NCBI GenBank assembly: GCA_003241055.1
Contig: QFOD01000004.1
Span: 248,001 to 312,000, forward strand
DNA from: Roseateles depolymerans
GTDB taxonomy: Bacteria; Pseudomonadota; Gammaproteobacteria; Burkholderiales; Burkholderiaceae_C
DNA length: 64,000 bases
Direction of reading: 5' to 3'
Part shown: piece after piece, positions 50,021 to 58,256 of the stretch
Numbering within the stretch: the stretch's first letter is position 1
How the letters are laid out: each line of letters opens with the position of its first letter
The notes under the pieces: generated by a model
The model's input: the letters and a program-made list of their open reading frames with translations, nothing else
Database searches by the model: none
Told to the model about the DNA's origin: nothing
Translations under genes and position numbers: made by a program

Positions 50021-51363
50021 TGGCGCTGGCGGGAGCTGAACTGGGCCTGGTCTGGGCCCTGCCGTTTGCCGGCATGCTGCTGTCCATCGCGGTGCTGCCG
50101 CTGGCGGCGCCGGCGCTGTGGCACCACCATTTCGGCAAGATCGCCGCGGGCTGGACGCTGGCGCTGCTGCTGCCGTTCGGGCTGCAGTTCGGCTGGGGTG
50201 CCACGGGCGGGGTCGTGGCGCACACGGTGATCGAGGAGTACATCCCGTTCACCGTGTTGCTGTGCGCGCTCTACACCACGGCCGGCGGCATCTACGTGCG
50301 TGGCAATCTGCATGGCAGCCCGGGGCTCAACGTGGTGCTGATGCTGATCGGCTCGGCGCTGGCCAGCGTGATGGGCACGACCGGGGCCTCCATGCTGCTG
50401 ATCCGCCCGTTGATCCGCGCCAACGACAACCGCCGGCACAACGCCCATGTGGTGGTGTTCTTCATCTTCATCGTCAGCAACGTGGCGGGCTCCATGACGC
50501 CGCTGGGTGACCCGCCGCTGTTCTTGGGCTTTCTGCAGGGCGTGAGCTTCTTCTGGACGGTGAGCCACCTCGTGCCCGAGAGCAGCTTCATGCTGTTCGG
50601 CCTGCTGGGCCTGTTCTGGCTGATCGACAGCTACTACTACCGCAAGGAGGGCTGCACGCCGCTGGACCCGACGCCGGACACGCCGCGGCTGGGGCTGGAG
50701 GGGCTGATCAACCTGCTGCCGCTGGGCGCTGCCGTGGGCCTGGTGCTGCTCAGCGGCACCTGGAAGCCGGGCATCGTGTTCGAGATTGCCGGCAGCCATG
50801 TCCCGCTGCAGGCGCTGGTGCGTGACGTCGGCCTGATCGGCGTGACCCTGGTGTCCCTGGCGATCACGCCCCGTGGCGTGCGCGAGAAGAACCAGTTCTC
50901 CTGGGCGCCCATGCAGGAGGTGGCCAAGCTCTTCATCGCCATCTTCATCACCATGGTGCCGGTGATTGCGATGCTCAAGGCCGGGCCCGACGGCGTCTTC
51001 GCCGGGCTGGCGCGGCTGCTGGCCACGCCTGAGGGTCAGCCCTCGCCCTGGGCCTATTTCTGGCTGACCGGCGGCCTGTCGTCCATGCTGGACAACGCGC
51101 CCACCTATCTGGCCTTCTTCAACCTGGCCGGCGGCGACGCCCAGCTGCTGATGACGGAACGTGCGGCGACGCTGGCGGCCATCTCGGCCGGCTCGGTGTT
51201 CATGGGCGCGATGACCTACATCGGCAACGCGCCCAACTTCATGGTCAAGGCCATTGCCGAGGAACGCGGCGTGGTCATGCCCAGCTTTGGCGGCTATCTG
51301 CTGTGGTCCTTTGCACTGCTGCTGCCGCTGCTCTTCCTGATGGCGCTGATATGGATGCGATGA
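50020..51363 (+). CDS. Sodium:proton antiporter of the ion transporter superfamily (CitMHS_2/NhaD-like)
   Basis: The 447-residue protein has about 11 membrane segments. Family motifs include GTTGASMLLIRPLIRANDNRRH, FIVSNVAGSMTPLGDPPLFLGFL, TGGLSSMLDNAPTYLAFFNLAGG and TYIGNAPNFMVKAIAEERG, typical of the NhaD-like sodium/proton antiporter group. It is translationally coupled on both sides (TGATG and ATGA). Confidence 0.88.
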   Translation: MALAGAELGLVWALPFAGMLLSIAVLPLAAPALWHHHFGKIAAGWTLALLLPFGLQFGWGATGGVVAHTVIEEYIPFTVLLCALYTTAGGIYVRGNLHGSPGLNVVLMLIGSALASVMGTTGASMLLIRPLIRANDNRRHNAHVVVFFIFIVSNVAGSMTPLGDPPLFLGFLQGVSFFWTVSHLVPESSFMLFGLLGLFWLIDSYYYRKEGCTPLDPTPDTPRLGLEGLINLLPLGAAVGLVLLSGTWKPGIVFEIAGSHVPLQALVRDVGLIGVTLVSLAITPRGVREKNQFSWAPMQEVAKLFIAIFITMVPVIAMLKAGPDGVFAGLARLLATPEGQPSPWAYFWLTGGLSSMLDNAPTYLAFFNLAGGDAQLLMTERAATLAAISAGSVFMGAMTYIGNAPNFMVKAIAEERGVVMPSFGGYLLWSFALLLPLLFLMALIWMR

Positions 51364-52346
51364 ACCCCAAACCCCGTGTGCTGGTCGCTCGCCGAGCGCC
51401 GCAGGCAGTGCTCGACCGCCTGGCGGCCCATTGCGACCTGGACGCCGTGACCGGCGACGTGCCGCTGACGCCGGCCGAGCTGCGCGAGCGCCTGCAGGGC
51501 AAGGCCGGTGCCTTCATCACCGGCACCGAGCGCATCGACGCCGCGCTGCTGGACGCCTGTCCGGAGCTGCGCGTGGTGGCCACGATGAGCGTGGGCTACA
51601 ACCACATCGATGTGCCGGCCTGCAGCGCCCATGGCGTGCTGGCCACCAACACGCCCGACGTGCTGACCGAGACCACGGCCGATTTCGGCTTCGCGCTGCT
51701 GATGGCCGCCGCCCGGCGCATGTCAGAGGGTGAGCGCCTGCTGCGCGACGGCGGCTGGAAGAGCTGGTCCTGGGACTTCCTGGCCGGCTCCGACATCCAC
51801 GGCGCCACGCTGGGCATCCTGGGCATGGGCCGCATCGGCCAGGCCATCGCGCGCCGCGGCCATCTCGGCTTCGGCATGCCGGTGATCTATCACAACCGCA
51901 GCCGGCTGCCCGCCGAAACCGAGGCCGAACTGGGCGCACGCTACGTGTCCAAGGAGGCACTGCTGCGCGAGGCCGATCACCTCGTGCTGGTGCTGCCGTA
52001 TTCGCCCGAGGCCCATCACTGCATCGCGGCACCCGAGCTGGCGCAGATGAAGGCAAGCGCGACGCTGGTGAACGTCGCGCGCGGCGGCATCGTCGACGAG
52101 CAGGCGCTGGCCGACGCGCTGCGCAGCGGCCGCCTGGCCGCCGCCGGCCTTGATGTCTTCGAGGGTGAGCCCAAGGTGAATCCGGTGCTGCTGGACCTGC
52201 CCAATGTGGTGCTGACCCCGCACATCGCCAGCGCGACGATGAAGACCCGCCTGGCCATGGCCGGTCTGGCTGCCGACAACCTGATCGCTGCCCTGACCGG
52301 CGGCACCCCGCCGACGGCGCTGAACCCTGAAGTCCTGACCCGATGA
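51360..52346 (+). CDS. D-2-hydroxyacid dehydrogenase (glyoxylate/hydroxypyruvate reductase type)
   Basis: The 328-residue protein reduces a 2-oxo acid such as glyoxylate or hydroxypyruvate with NAD(P)H. Seen: the nucleotide-binding LGILGMGRIGQAIARRG, catalytic Arg in NVARGGIVDE, Glu in DVFEGEP and His in LTPHIASA. The ATG at 51360 overlaps the previous stop; an ATG at 51351 is an alternative. Its stop overlaps the next gene by 4 bases. Confidence 0.93.
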   Translation: MNPKPRVLVARRAPQAVLDRLAAHCDLDAVTGDVPLTPAELRERLQGKAGAFITGTERIDAALLDACPELRVVATMSVGYNHIDVPACSAHGVLATNTPDVLTETTADFGFALLMAAARRMSEGERLLRDGGWKSWSWDFLAGSDIHGATLGILGMGRIGQAIARRGHLGFGMPVIYHNRSRLPAETEAELGARYVSKEALLREADHLVLVLPYSPEAHHCIAAPELAQMKASATLVNVARGGIVDEQALADALRSGRLAAAGLDVFEGEPKVNPVLLDLPNVVLTPHIASATMKTRLAMAGLAADNLIAALTGGTPPTALNPEVLTR

Positions 52347-53146
52347 AGAAGTTGATGATCGCGCTGACCCTGGTGTCGGCGTTGTGGCCGGCCGTGGCGC
52401 AGAAGCGCAAGCACGAACCGCCACCCCCGCCGCCGGAGCCGGTGGCGGCCTCGTCGCCGGCCGACGATGTGAAGCGTGACCCGAACAAGATTGCCGTGCT
52501 GTCGCTGCTGGGCGATGCCGTGCAGCTGCTCAACCTGACCCCGCAGCGTGGTGACACCGTGCAGCCGGGCGAATGGATGGCATCGCCGGCCGGCGGCGTG
52601 GACAACGCCGCACTTCAGGCCATCGATCAGGCGCTGCACAAGCAGGGGCGCGAGCTCAAGCTCTACACCTCGACGACCCGTAGCCTCTACGGCGACCCGT
52701 CGACCCTGTTCGCCGGCGGCAAGCTCAATCTGCCGGGCCAGCTGGGCGAGGCCGTGCGCTCCAGCGGTGCTGGCCAGCTGCTGCTGATCACCCGCAGCCG
52801 CCAGGAGGCCGGCCTGGCCGCGGCCCTGCCGGCGCGTGTGCTGACCAGCCTGGAGGGGCCGGGCTTCGTGCTGGACCAGCGCCCGACTGCCCAGATCGGC
52901 GTGGACGGGCAGGGCGGCCTGCCGGTGCTGGCGCCCTTTGTGTCGGTGCGGGTGGCGCTGATCGACCTGGGTGACCTGCGCCTCAAGCGCGAGCGCTCGG
53001 TGGCCGTGGCCCAGCGTCTGACGGTCGGACGCGACGTGGCCGCCAACCCCTGGGCGGCGCTGAGCACCGAGCAGCGCGTGAAGGCACTGGAAGCCCTGAT
53101 CGAGGCCGAGCTGCCGGCGGCGGCCCTGTCCCTGCTGTCGCAATGA
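52343..53146 (+). CDS. Unknown secreted protein, paralogue of the product of 19771-20691
   Basis: The 267-residue protein has a signal peptide (MKKLMIALTLVSALWPAVAQ), a proline-rich segment (HEPPPPPPEP), and a core starting IAVLSLLGDAVQLLNLTPQRG. It shares the motif GD-x8-P-x2-G-x4-P (from residue 57) and the following helix with the protein at 19771-20691. It has no domain that I recognise. It sits between the hydroxyacid dehydrogenase and rmuC with ATGA overlaps at both ends. Function unknown. Confidence 0.82.
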   Translation: MKKLMIALTLVSALWPAVAQKRKHEPPPPPPEPVAASSPADDVKRDPNKIAVLSLLGDAVQLLNLTPQRGDTVQPGEWMASPAGGVDNAALQAIDQALHKQGRELKLYTSTTRSLYGDPSTLFAGGKLNLPGQLGEAVRSSGAGQLLLITRSRQEAGLAAALPARVLTSLEGPGFVLDQRPTAQIGVDGQGGLPVLAPFVSVRVALIDLGDLRLKRERSVAVAQRLTVGRDVAANPWAALSTEQRVKALEALIEAELPAAALSLLSQ

Positions 53147-54504
53147 TCGAAGCCCTGTTGATTGCAGCCATCGTGCTGCTGGTGGTCGTGGTGGCTCTGC
53201 AGCTGCGCCGCCCGCAGGACACGACCGGCGCCCTGGTGCAGCAGAGCACCGAGCGCCTGGAGCGCGAGCTGCGCGACGAACTCGGCCGCAGTGCCAGCGG
53301 CACGCGCCAGGAGCTGCTGCAGGGCCTGGCCCAGTTCCAGCAGGCGCTGGCCCAGGGCCTGCAGGGCAGCAACAGCTCGCTGGCCGCGCAGGCGCTGGCC
53401 GCGCGCGAGGCGCAGGACGCGGCCGCCCAGCGCAGCGCCCAGGCGCAGACCGAGGCCATGCAGCGCCTGTCCGACGCGATGCGCGAACAGCTGCGCGCGA
53501 TGTCGGCCAGCAGCGAGCAGCGCCTGGCCGAGGTGCGCCAGAGCGTGGAGCAGCGCCTCACCGCCATCCAGCAGGACAACGAGAAGAAGCTGGAGCAGAT
53601 GCGCGCCACCGTGGACGAGAAGCTGCATGCGACGCTGGAGCAGCGCCTGGGCGAGAGCTTCAAGCAGGTGGCCGAGCGCCTGGAGCAGGTGCACAAGGGC
53701 CTGGGCGAGATGCAGAACCTGGCGCGCGACGTGGGCTCGCTGAACCGCGTGCTCACCAATGTGAAGACCCGTGGCGTGTTCGGCGAGGTGCAGCTGGCCG
53801 GCCTGCTGGAGCAGGTGTTCACGCCGGAGCAGTACGCGTCCAATGTGGCGACGCTGCCGGGCTCGACCGAGCGCGTGGAGTTCGCGATCAAGCTGCCGGG
53901 CCAGCGCGACGATGGCCAGCCGCTGTGGCTGCCCATAGACGCCAAGTTCCCGCGCGAGGACTACGAGCGCCTGCTCGAAGCCCAGGAGCGCGCCGACGCG
54001 GCCGCCGCCGAGGCCTCGGCCAAGGCCATCGAGACCCGGCTGCGGCTGGAGGCGCGCACCATCCGCGAGAAGTACGTCGGCCCGCCCCACACCACCGACT
54101 TCGCCATCCTCTTCGTGCCCACCGAGGGCCTGTATGCCGAGGCGCTGCGCCGCCCCGGCCTGGTCGAGGGCCTGCAGCGCGAGCACAAGGTGATGCTGTG
54201 CGGCCCCACCACGCTGCTGGCCACGCTGTCCAGCCTGCAGATGGGCTTTCGCACGCTGGCGCTGGAGAAGCGCAGCGCCGAGGTCTGGGAGGTGCTGGGC
54301 GCGGTCAAGACCGAGTTCGGCAAGTTCGGCGAGGTGCTGGCCAAGACCAAGAAGAAGCTCGAGGAAGCCAGCAACACCATCGATGCCGCCGAGGTGCGCA
54401 CCCGCGCGATGACGCGCAAGTTGAAGGGCGTGGAAGCGCTGCCCGATGACGCCACGCAGCAGCTGCTGCAACTGGGCCGGGCCGACGCCGAGGACGGCGA
54501 GTGA
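53143..54504 (+). CDS. rmuC: DNA recombination protein RmuC
   Basis: The 453-residue protein has an N-terminal membrane segment (LLIAAIVLLVVVVALQL), a long coiled coil (about residues 30-190) and the RmuC nuclease-like domain: LNRVLTNVKTRGVFGEVQLAGLLEQVFTPEQYASN, WLPIDAKFPREDYERLLEAQERAD, HTTDFAILFVPTEGLYAEAL and MGFRTLALEKRSAEVWEVLGAVKTEFGKFGEVL. RmuC limits inversions at short inverted repeats. It is coupled to genes on both sides. Confidence 0.95.
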   Translation: MIEALLIAAIVLLVVVVALQLRRPQDTTGALVQQSTERLERELRDELGRSASGTRQELLQGLAQFQQALAQGLQGSNSSLAAQALAAREAQDAAAQRSAQAQTEAMQRLSDAMREQLRAMSASSEQRLAEVRQSVEQRLTAIQQDNEKKLEQMRATVDEKLHATLEQRLGESFKQVAERLEQVHKGLGEMQNLARDVGSLNRVLTNVKTRGVFGEVQLAGLLEQVFTPEQYASNVATLPGSTERVEFAIKLPGQRDDGQPLWLPIDAKFPREDYERLLEAQERADAAAAEASAKAIETRLRLEARTIREKYVGPPHTTDFAILFVPTEGLYAEALRRPGLVEGLQREHKVMLCGPTTLLATLSSLQMGFRTLALEKRSAEVWEVLGAVKTEFGKFGEVLAKTKKKLEEASNTIDAAEVRTRAMTRKLKGVEALPDDATQQLLQLGRADAEDGE

Positions 54505-55673
54505 GTGCTGCCGGCGCGGTGCGCGCTGCCGAGCTGCGCCGTGCCTTTGTGTGGGTGATCGCCACGCTGATCTGCGTGCACGCCTGCATGGCGGTCACGC
54601 GGGTGACCGCCAGCCTGTGGGTGCTGGACCATGGCTATGGCGAGGCCTCGGTGGGCCTGCTGCTGAGCCTCTTTGCAGTGGCGCCCATCGTGCTGTCGCT
54701 GTGGGCCGGGCGGCTGGCGGACCGGTTCGGCTTTCACCGCCCGGTCGGCGTCGGCGTGCTGATGGCCGGTGGCGGGGCGCTGCTGGCCTTGCTGGTGCAG
54801 CAGGTCTGGGCGATCGCGCTGGGCTGCCTGCTCTGCGGCGGCGCCGTCGCCGTGGCGGCGGTGGCGATTCAGCGCGAGGCCGGCATGATGGCCGACGAGC
54901 CGGCACATCTGAAGCGCATCTTCGGCTGGGTGGCGCTGGGGCCGGCGCTGTCCAACGCGCTGGCGCCCATCGTGGCCGGTGTGCTGATTGATCATGTCGG
55001 CATGCGCGCGGCCTTCGGTTTCGCGGTGCTGCTGCCGGCGTTGAGCTGGGCGCTGGCGCAGAAGGTGCCGCGCCATGTGCCGACGCCGGTCAGCAAGAGC
55101 TTTCGGGAGCGGCCGGCCTGGGATCTGCTGCGCTAGCCGGCGTTTCGCCGCCTGATGCTGGTGAACCTGGTGATGTCGGCCAGCTGGGACGCCCACAGCT
55201 TCGTCGTGCCCGTGGTGGGGCATGGCCGCGGCCTGTCGGCCTCCAGCATCGGCGTGGTGCTGGGCAGCTTCGCGGTGGCCGCCACGCTGGTGCGGCTGGC
55301 CATCGTGCGCTTTGCCGACGAGCTGGACGAACTCAAGGCGTTGCGCACCGCCATGGTCGTCGCGCTGCTGACCTTCCTGGCCTATGCCTGGCTGCCCGGT
55401 ACGCCCGGGCTGATGGCCGGCTCGGCGCTGCTGGGCGCGGCGTTGGGCTCGGTGCAGCCCATGATCCTGGCGATGCTGCACAAGGTGACGCCGCCGGATC
55501 GTCATGGCCAGGCTCTGGGCCTGCGGATGCTGACGGTGAACGGCGCCACCGTGGGCATGCCGGCCGCCTTCGGATTGCTGGCGGCGGCCACGGTGGTGGC
55601 GGCCCCCATGTGGCTGATGGCGGCGGCACTGGCGGCCGCCTGGTGGCCCGCCCGCCGTCTTGGCAAGAGCTGA
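54501..55673 (+). pseudogene. MFS transporter interrupted by an in-frame TAG
   Basis: Two reading frames in the same phase together make a normal MFS protein of about 390 codons. The first (54501-55136, GTG start overlapping the rmuC stop) covers the first six membrane segments with the loop motif GRLADRFGFHRPVG. It stops at TAG 55134-55136, then the same frame continues PAFRRLMLVNLVMSASWDAHS with the second six segments to 55673. One base change (for example CAG to TAG) explains it. It may be a recent pseudogene, a sequencing error, or subject to readthrough. An ATG at 55155 could give a separate C-terminal half. Confidence 0.8.
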
Positions 55674-55805
55674 CCCTTCAATTCTCGCAATTCGCCGGGG
55701 GTTGACCCTTACGGGAATCCGCGCGTCAGTAATAACGCTTTCATCAACAACAGGGACAGGTCTTCACCCTCTGCTCCAGATCGCCTTGTGAACGATTTCA
55801 CGGGC

Positions 55806-55821
55806 TGGCAAATTGTCTGCA
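55806..55821 (+). promoter_or_regulatory. Sigma-54-type (-24/-12) promoter of the PEP-CTERM gene
   Basis: TGGCAAATTGTCTGCA has GG and GC separated by exactly 10 bases and matches TGGCAC-N5-TTGCA at nine of the eleven fixed positions. The expected start, about 12 bases further, leaves a leader of roughly 25 bases containing the GAGGAG ribosome binding site. PEP-CTERM genes are known RpoN/PrsR targets in Zoogloea-like bacteria, which supports the call. Confidence 0.65.
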
Positions 55822-55856
55822 CCGGTAAACGTCCGGTTCATACGGAGTGAGGAGTT

Positions 55857-56501
55857 ATGTTGAAGCAAAAGACATTGGCCATCGCCCTGGCCTCGGCCCT
55901 GTTCAGCCTGGCGGGCAGCGCCTTCGCAGCGGGTGGCGGCCTGGATGCCTCCCGCATCACCGCGGGCCAGCTGCAGAGCCTGGGTTCGGCGGTCCATCTG
56001 CCGGCCGACGCCGCCGCGTCCGACCTCTACATCTCGCTGGCCGGGATGTACTCGTACGACGCCATCGATTCGCCCTCCAACGTGCTGTTCACCGTGGACG
56101 CACTGGCCGGTGCGCTGGTGGATGCGGTGTCCTGGAACGTGACCATCCAGACCTTCGGTGGCAGCTGGCTGTCGGAAGCTCGCGTCGCCATCTACAACAG
56201 CGCCGGTGACGGCGTGCTGTTCTCGCCGGGTTATGGCAACAGCACGGGCGGCACCATGACCTTCACCGACTCGGTGTCCCTGGTCGAGAACAACCTGGGC
56301 TTCAACGTGCTGGATGACGGCGTGCTGTACGTGCAGCTGTACGAGGGCTATGACGACGGTGCCTCGCCGGCCGATGCGCTGTGGGTCAGCGGTGGCATCA
56401 CGCTGGCGGGCGTTGCGGCCGTGCCGGAGCCGTCCACCTATGGCCTGATGGCCCTGGGCATGATGGGCATCGGCTTCGCCGCCCGTCGCCGTCGCGGCTG
56501 A
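55857..56501 (+). CDS. PEP-CTERM sorted extracellular protein
   Basis: The 214-residue protein has a signal peptide (MLKQKTLAIALASALFSLAGSAFA) and a canonical C-terminal signal VPEPSTYGLMALGMMGIGFAARRRRG. The body (DLYISLAGMYSYDAIDSP, NNLGFNVLDDGVLYVQLYEGYDDG) is beta-rich and of unknown function. It has a GAGGAG site and a sigma-54-like promoter 36-51 bp upstream. Unlike its upstream neighbours it is not part of the overlapping gene chain. Confidence 0.9.
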   Translation: MLKQKTLAIALASALFSLAGSAFAAGGGLDASRITAGQLQSLGSAVHLPADAAASDLYISLAGMYSYDAIDSPSNVLFTVDALAGALVDAVSWNVTIQTFGGSWLSEARVAIYNSAGDGVLFSPGYGNSTGGTMTFTDSVSLVENNLGFNVLDDGVLYVQLYEGYDDGASPADALWVSGGITLAGVAAVPEPSTYGLMALGMMGIGFAARRRRG

Positions 56502-56526
56502 TGGCTGCGGCTGAGGGTTCGCGCCC

Positions 56527-57588
56527 TCAGCTCGGGCCGGCGTCGTGACGCGGGCCCAGGGGCATGGCGGCACTCCAGCCGCCTGCCCCGCTCGCCTGCA
56601 GCGCCGCCATCCACCCGGCCTGGAAGCGGGACTTGGCATTCAGCTGCTGGTAGAGCAGTTCCATGCGGCGCATCAACGTGCGCTCCGAGATGCCCAGGCG
56701 CTCGGCGGCCGCCTTGTCGTTGACCCCGCTGGCCAGCAGCGATACCAAGGCATCGATCTGCGGCGAAAAGCTCTGCGCGTGTCCCAGGCTCACGCTGCCG
56801 TCCGACCGAAAGCCCAGGGGCACGGCGGTGGCCCAGAGGCTGTCGAACAGGCCGCACAGCGCATCCAGTACGGCCGAGCGTCGCAGCAGCAGCACCGGCC
56901 CGGTGGGGTTGCCGGCCTCGAGCGGGAGCAGGCCGAGCGCCCGGTCGGTGATGATCATCTTGAACGGGATGCTGGGCAGCAGGCGCACCTCCTCGCCGTC
57001 CTCGATGTCGGCCTTCAGCACCTCGCGCCAGCCGGGCACCTGCAGGGTGTCGGGATGGACGATGTTGCGAAAGCGCACCCCGCGGCGGCGCGCCTCGGTG
57101 CGTGTGGTCTCGCGGGGGCCGGGGGCCGACACCATGAACGGCGGCCGCACGAGGCACAGCACCTCGGTGGTGGCCCGCTCCAGGCTCTGGCTGTAGGGCT
57201 GGCGCTTGGCCTCGAGGTCGGAGTCGATCACCTCCAGCACCGGCCGCTGATCGGCCGATTGCACCCGCTCCCGTTCCAGCTCGGCGATGGTGGCGCGGGC
57301 CCGCTGCAGCCGGGCCTGCTGTTCGTTGAGCAGCGCTTCGACCGCGATGTCGGGCGGCGCGGCGTGCAGGCGGATCGGGCTGCCAGGTGCCAGCGTCACC
57401 AGGCCCAGCCGTTCCAGCTCGCCGATGCCGCTCCCCAGCAGCGTCTCGTCCACCAGCAGCACGCCGGACAGTTCAGCGGGCGTCAGGGCCGGATGCCGCA
57501 GCAGCGCCCGGTAGATGGATTCGCCCAGTTCTGAAACGCCCAGGACCCCCAGGGACCCGATGCGGGAATGACTCTGCCGGATTCTCAT
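56527..57588 (-). CDS. Transcriptional regulator with TrmB-like N-terminus and LuxR-type C-terminal helix-turn-helix
   Basis: The 353-residue protein starts with a TrmB-like winged helix (LGVSELGESIYRALLRHPALTPAELSGVLLVDETLLGSGIGELERLGLVTL) and a coiled coil. A central domain resembles a phospholipase-D-like/TrmB sensing fold (VEVLCLVRPPFMVSA-like segment, MIITDRALGLLPLEAG). A LuxR-type helix-turn-helix closes it (DALVSLLASGVNDKAAAERLGISERTLMRRMELLYQQLNAK). Similar regulators are frequent in actinobacteria and some Burkholderiales. Ligand and targets are unknown. It converges on the PEP-CTERM gene at 55857, 25 bp apart. Confidence 0.82.
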   Translation of the reverse strand: MRIRQSHSRIGSLGVLGVSELGESIYRALLRHPALTPAELSGVLLVDETLLGSGIGELERLGLVTLAPGSPIRLHAAPPDIAVEALLNEQQARLQRARATIAELERERVQSADQRPVLEVIDSDLEAKRQPYSQSLERATTEVLCLVRPPFMVSAPGPRETTRTEARRRGVRFRNIVHPDTLQVPGWREVLKADIEDGEEVRLLPSIPFKMIITDRALGLLPLEAGNPTGPVLLLRRSAVLDALCGLFDSLWATAVPLGFRSDGSVSLGHAQSFSPQIDALVSLLASGVNDKAAAERLGISERTLMRRMELLYQQLNAKSRFQAGWMAALQASGAGGWSAAMPLGPRHDAGPS

Positions 57589-58256
57589 CGCTCTCTATCG
57601 GTGGGGCGACCGCTGCCCCGCGCGACGACATCGATGTCGTTGCGGGCGGCACCATAACGGCGTGCCTGGAATGTTCATACCCGGGAATACCTGATCTTTG
57701 TCAGGGTCTGTGAGTTTCAGGCTGCTCGCGGGAGCATTTTGTGACGACGATGAAAACTCATTTGAAACCCTGTCGGTCAGCCGTCTCGTGATTAAACCCA
57801 AGCCGTGCAGCCTGGTGCCGGCGGCTTTCTGTCGTGGCAGAAAGATGCCAGCTCCGAAGGGGCATTTCGTGCATTCTCGGGGCGCGTGGTGACGCGGGAA
57901 GCCGGCCTGTCAGCATCCGCCTGGCCCCGGGTCTGTGGATCAATAGTCCCAACGGACTATTGATGTGTGATGGGTTTTCATGTTTTCACCTGTTTTGTGG
58001 GTGCTTTGAAATAAAAGCCGGCGGCGATGACCGATGAGATTGATTCATGAGGTCATTCCTGAATATCAATTTGTACTGAATGGTCGAAATCAGGTGTGAC
58101 CGGCCGCGGCACGTCGGGCGGATGCCTCCGCCATCGGCAGACCAGGTTCTTTACCCCTGCGGCAGGCCCTCCGACGCCCTGATGGCGCCCTCGTGCAAGC
58201 TCCCTCGGTCAGGCACCCGGTGTGGCTGAGCGACACTGCCTCGCACAGGAGCCTGC
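57589..58256. other. Long, lower-GC intergenic region with several dyads
   Basis: These 668 bp between the divergent regulator and M16 protease genes hold no supported protein gene. They are more AT-rich than their neighbours, especially 57700-57800 and 57935-58090. Dyads include CTTTCTG-N6-CAGAAAG near 57824-57843 and the long inverted repeat at 57939-57964. It may carry promoters in both directions or a small RNA. Confidence 0.5.
57939..57964. repeat. Perfect 11-bp inverted repeat with CAAC loop
   Basis: ATCAATAGTCC (57939-57949) and GGACTATTGAT (57954-57964) are exact reverse complements around CAAC. It lies 350 bp upstream of the TrmB/LuxR-type regulator and 290 bp upstream of the protease gene. 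No T-run follows, so an operator or RNA structure is more likely than a terminator. Confidence 0.55.

Noticed and set aside
57758..57802. A 13-codon frame MKTHLKPCRSAVS in the same region.
   Set aside because: The nearest GGAG is about 18 bases away and the peptide is featureless.
57963..58037. A 24-codon cysteine-rich frame starting ATGTGTGATGGG in the long intergenic region.
   Set aside because: No ribosome binding site, start lies inside the inverted repeat, and the sequence gives no sign of selection.
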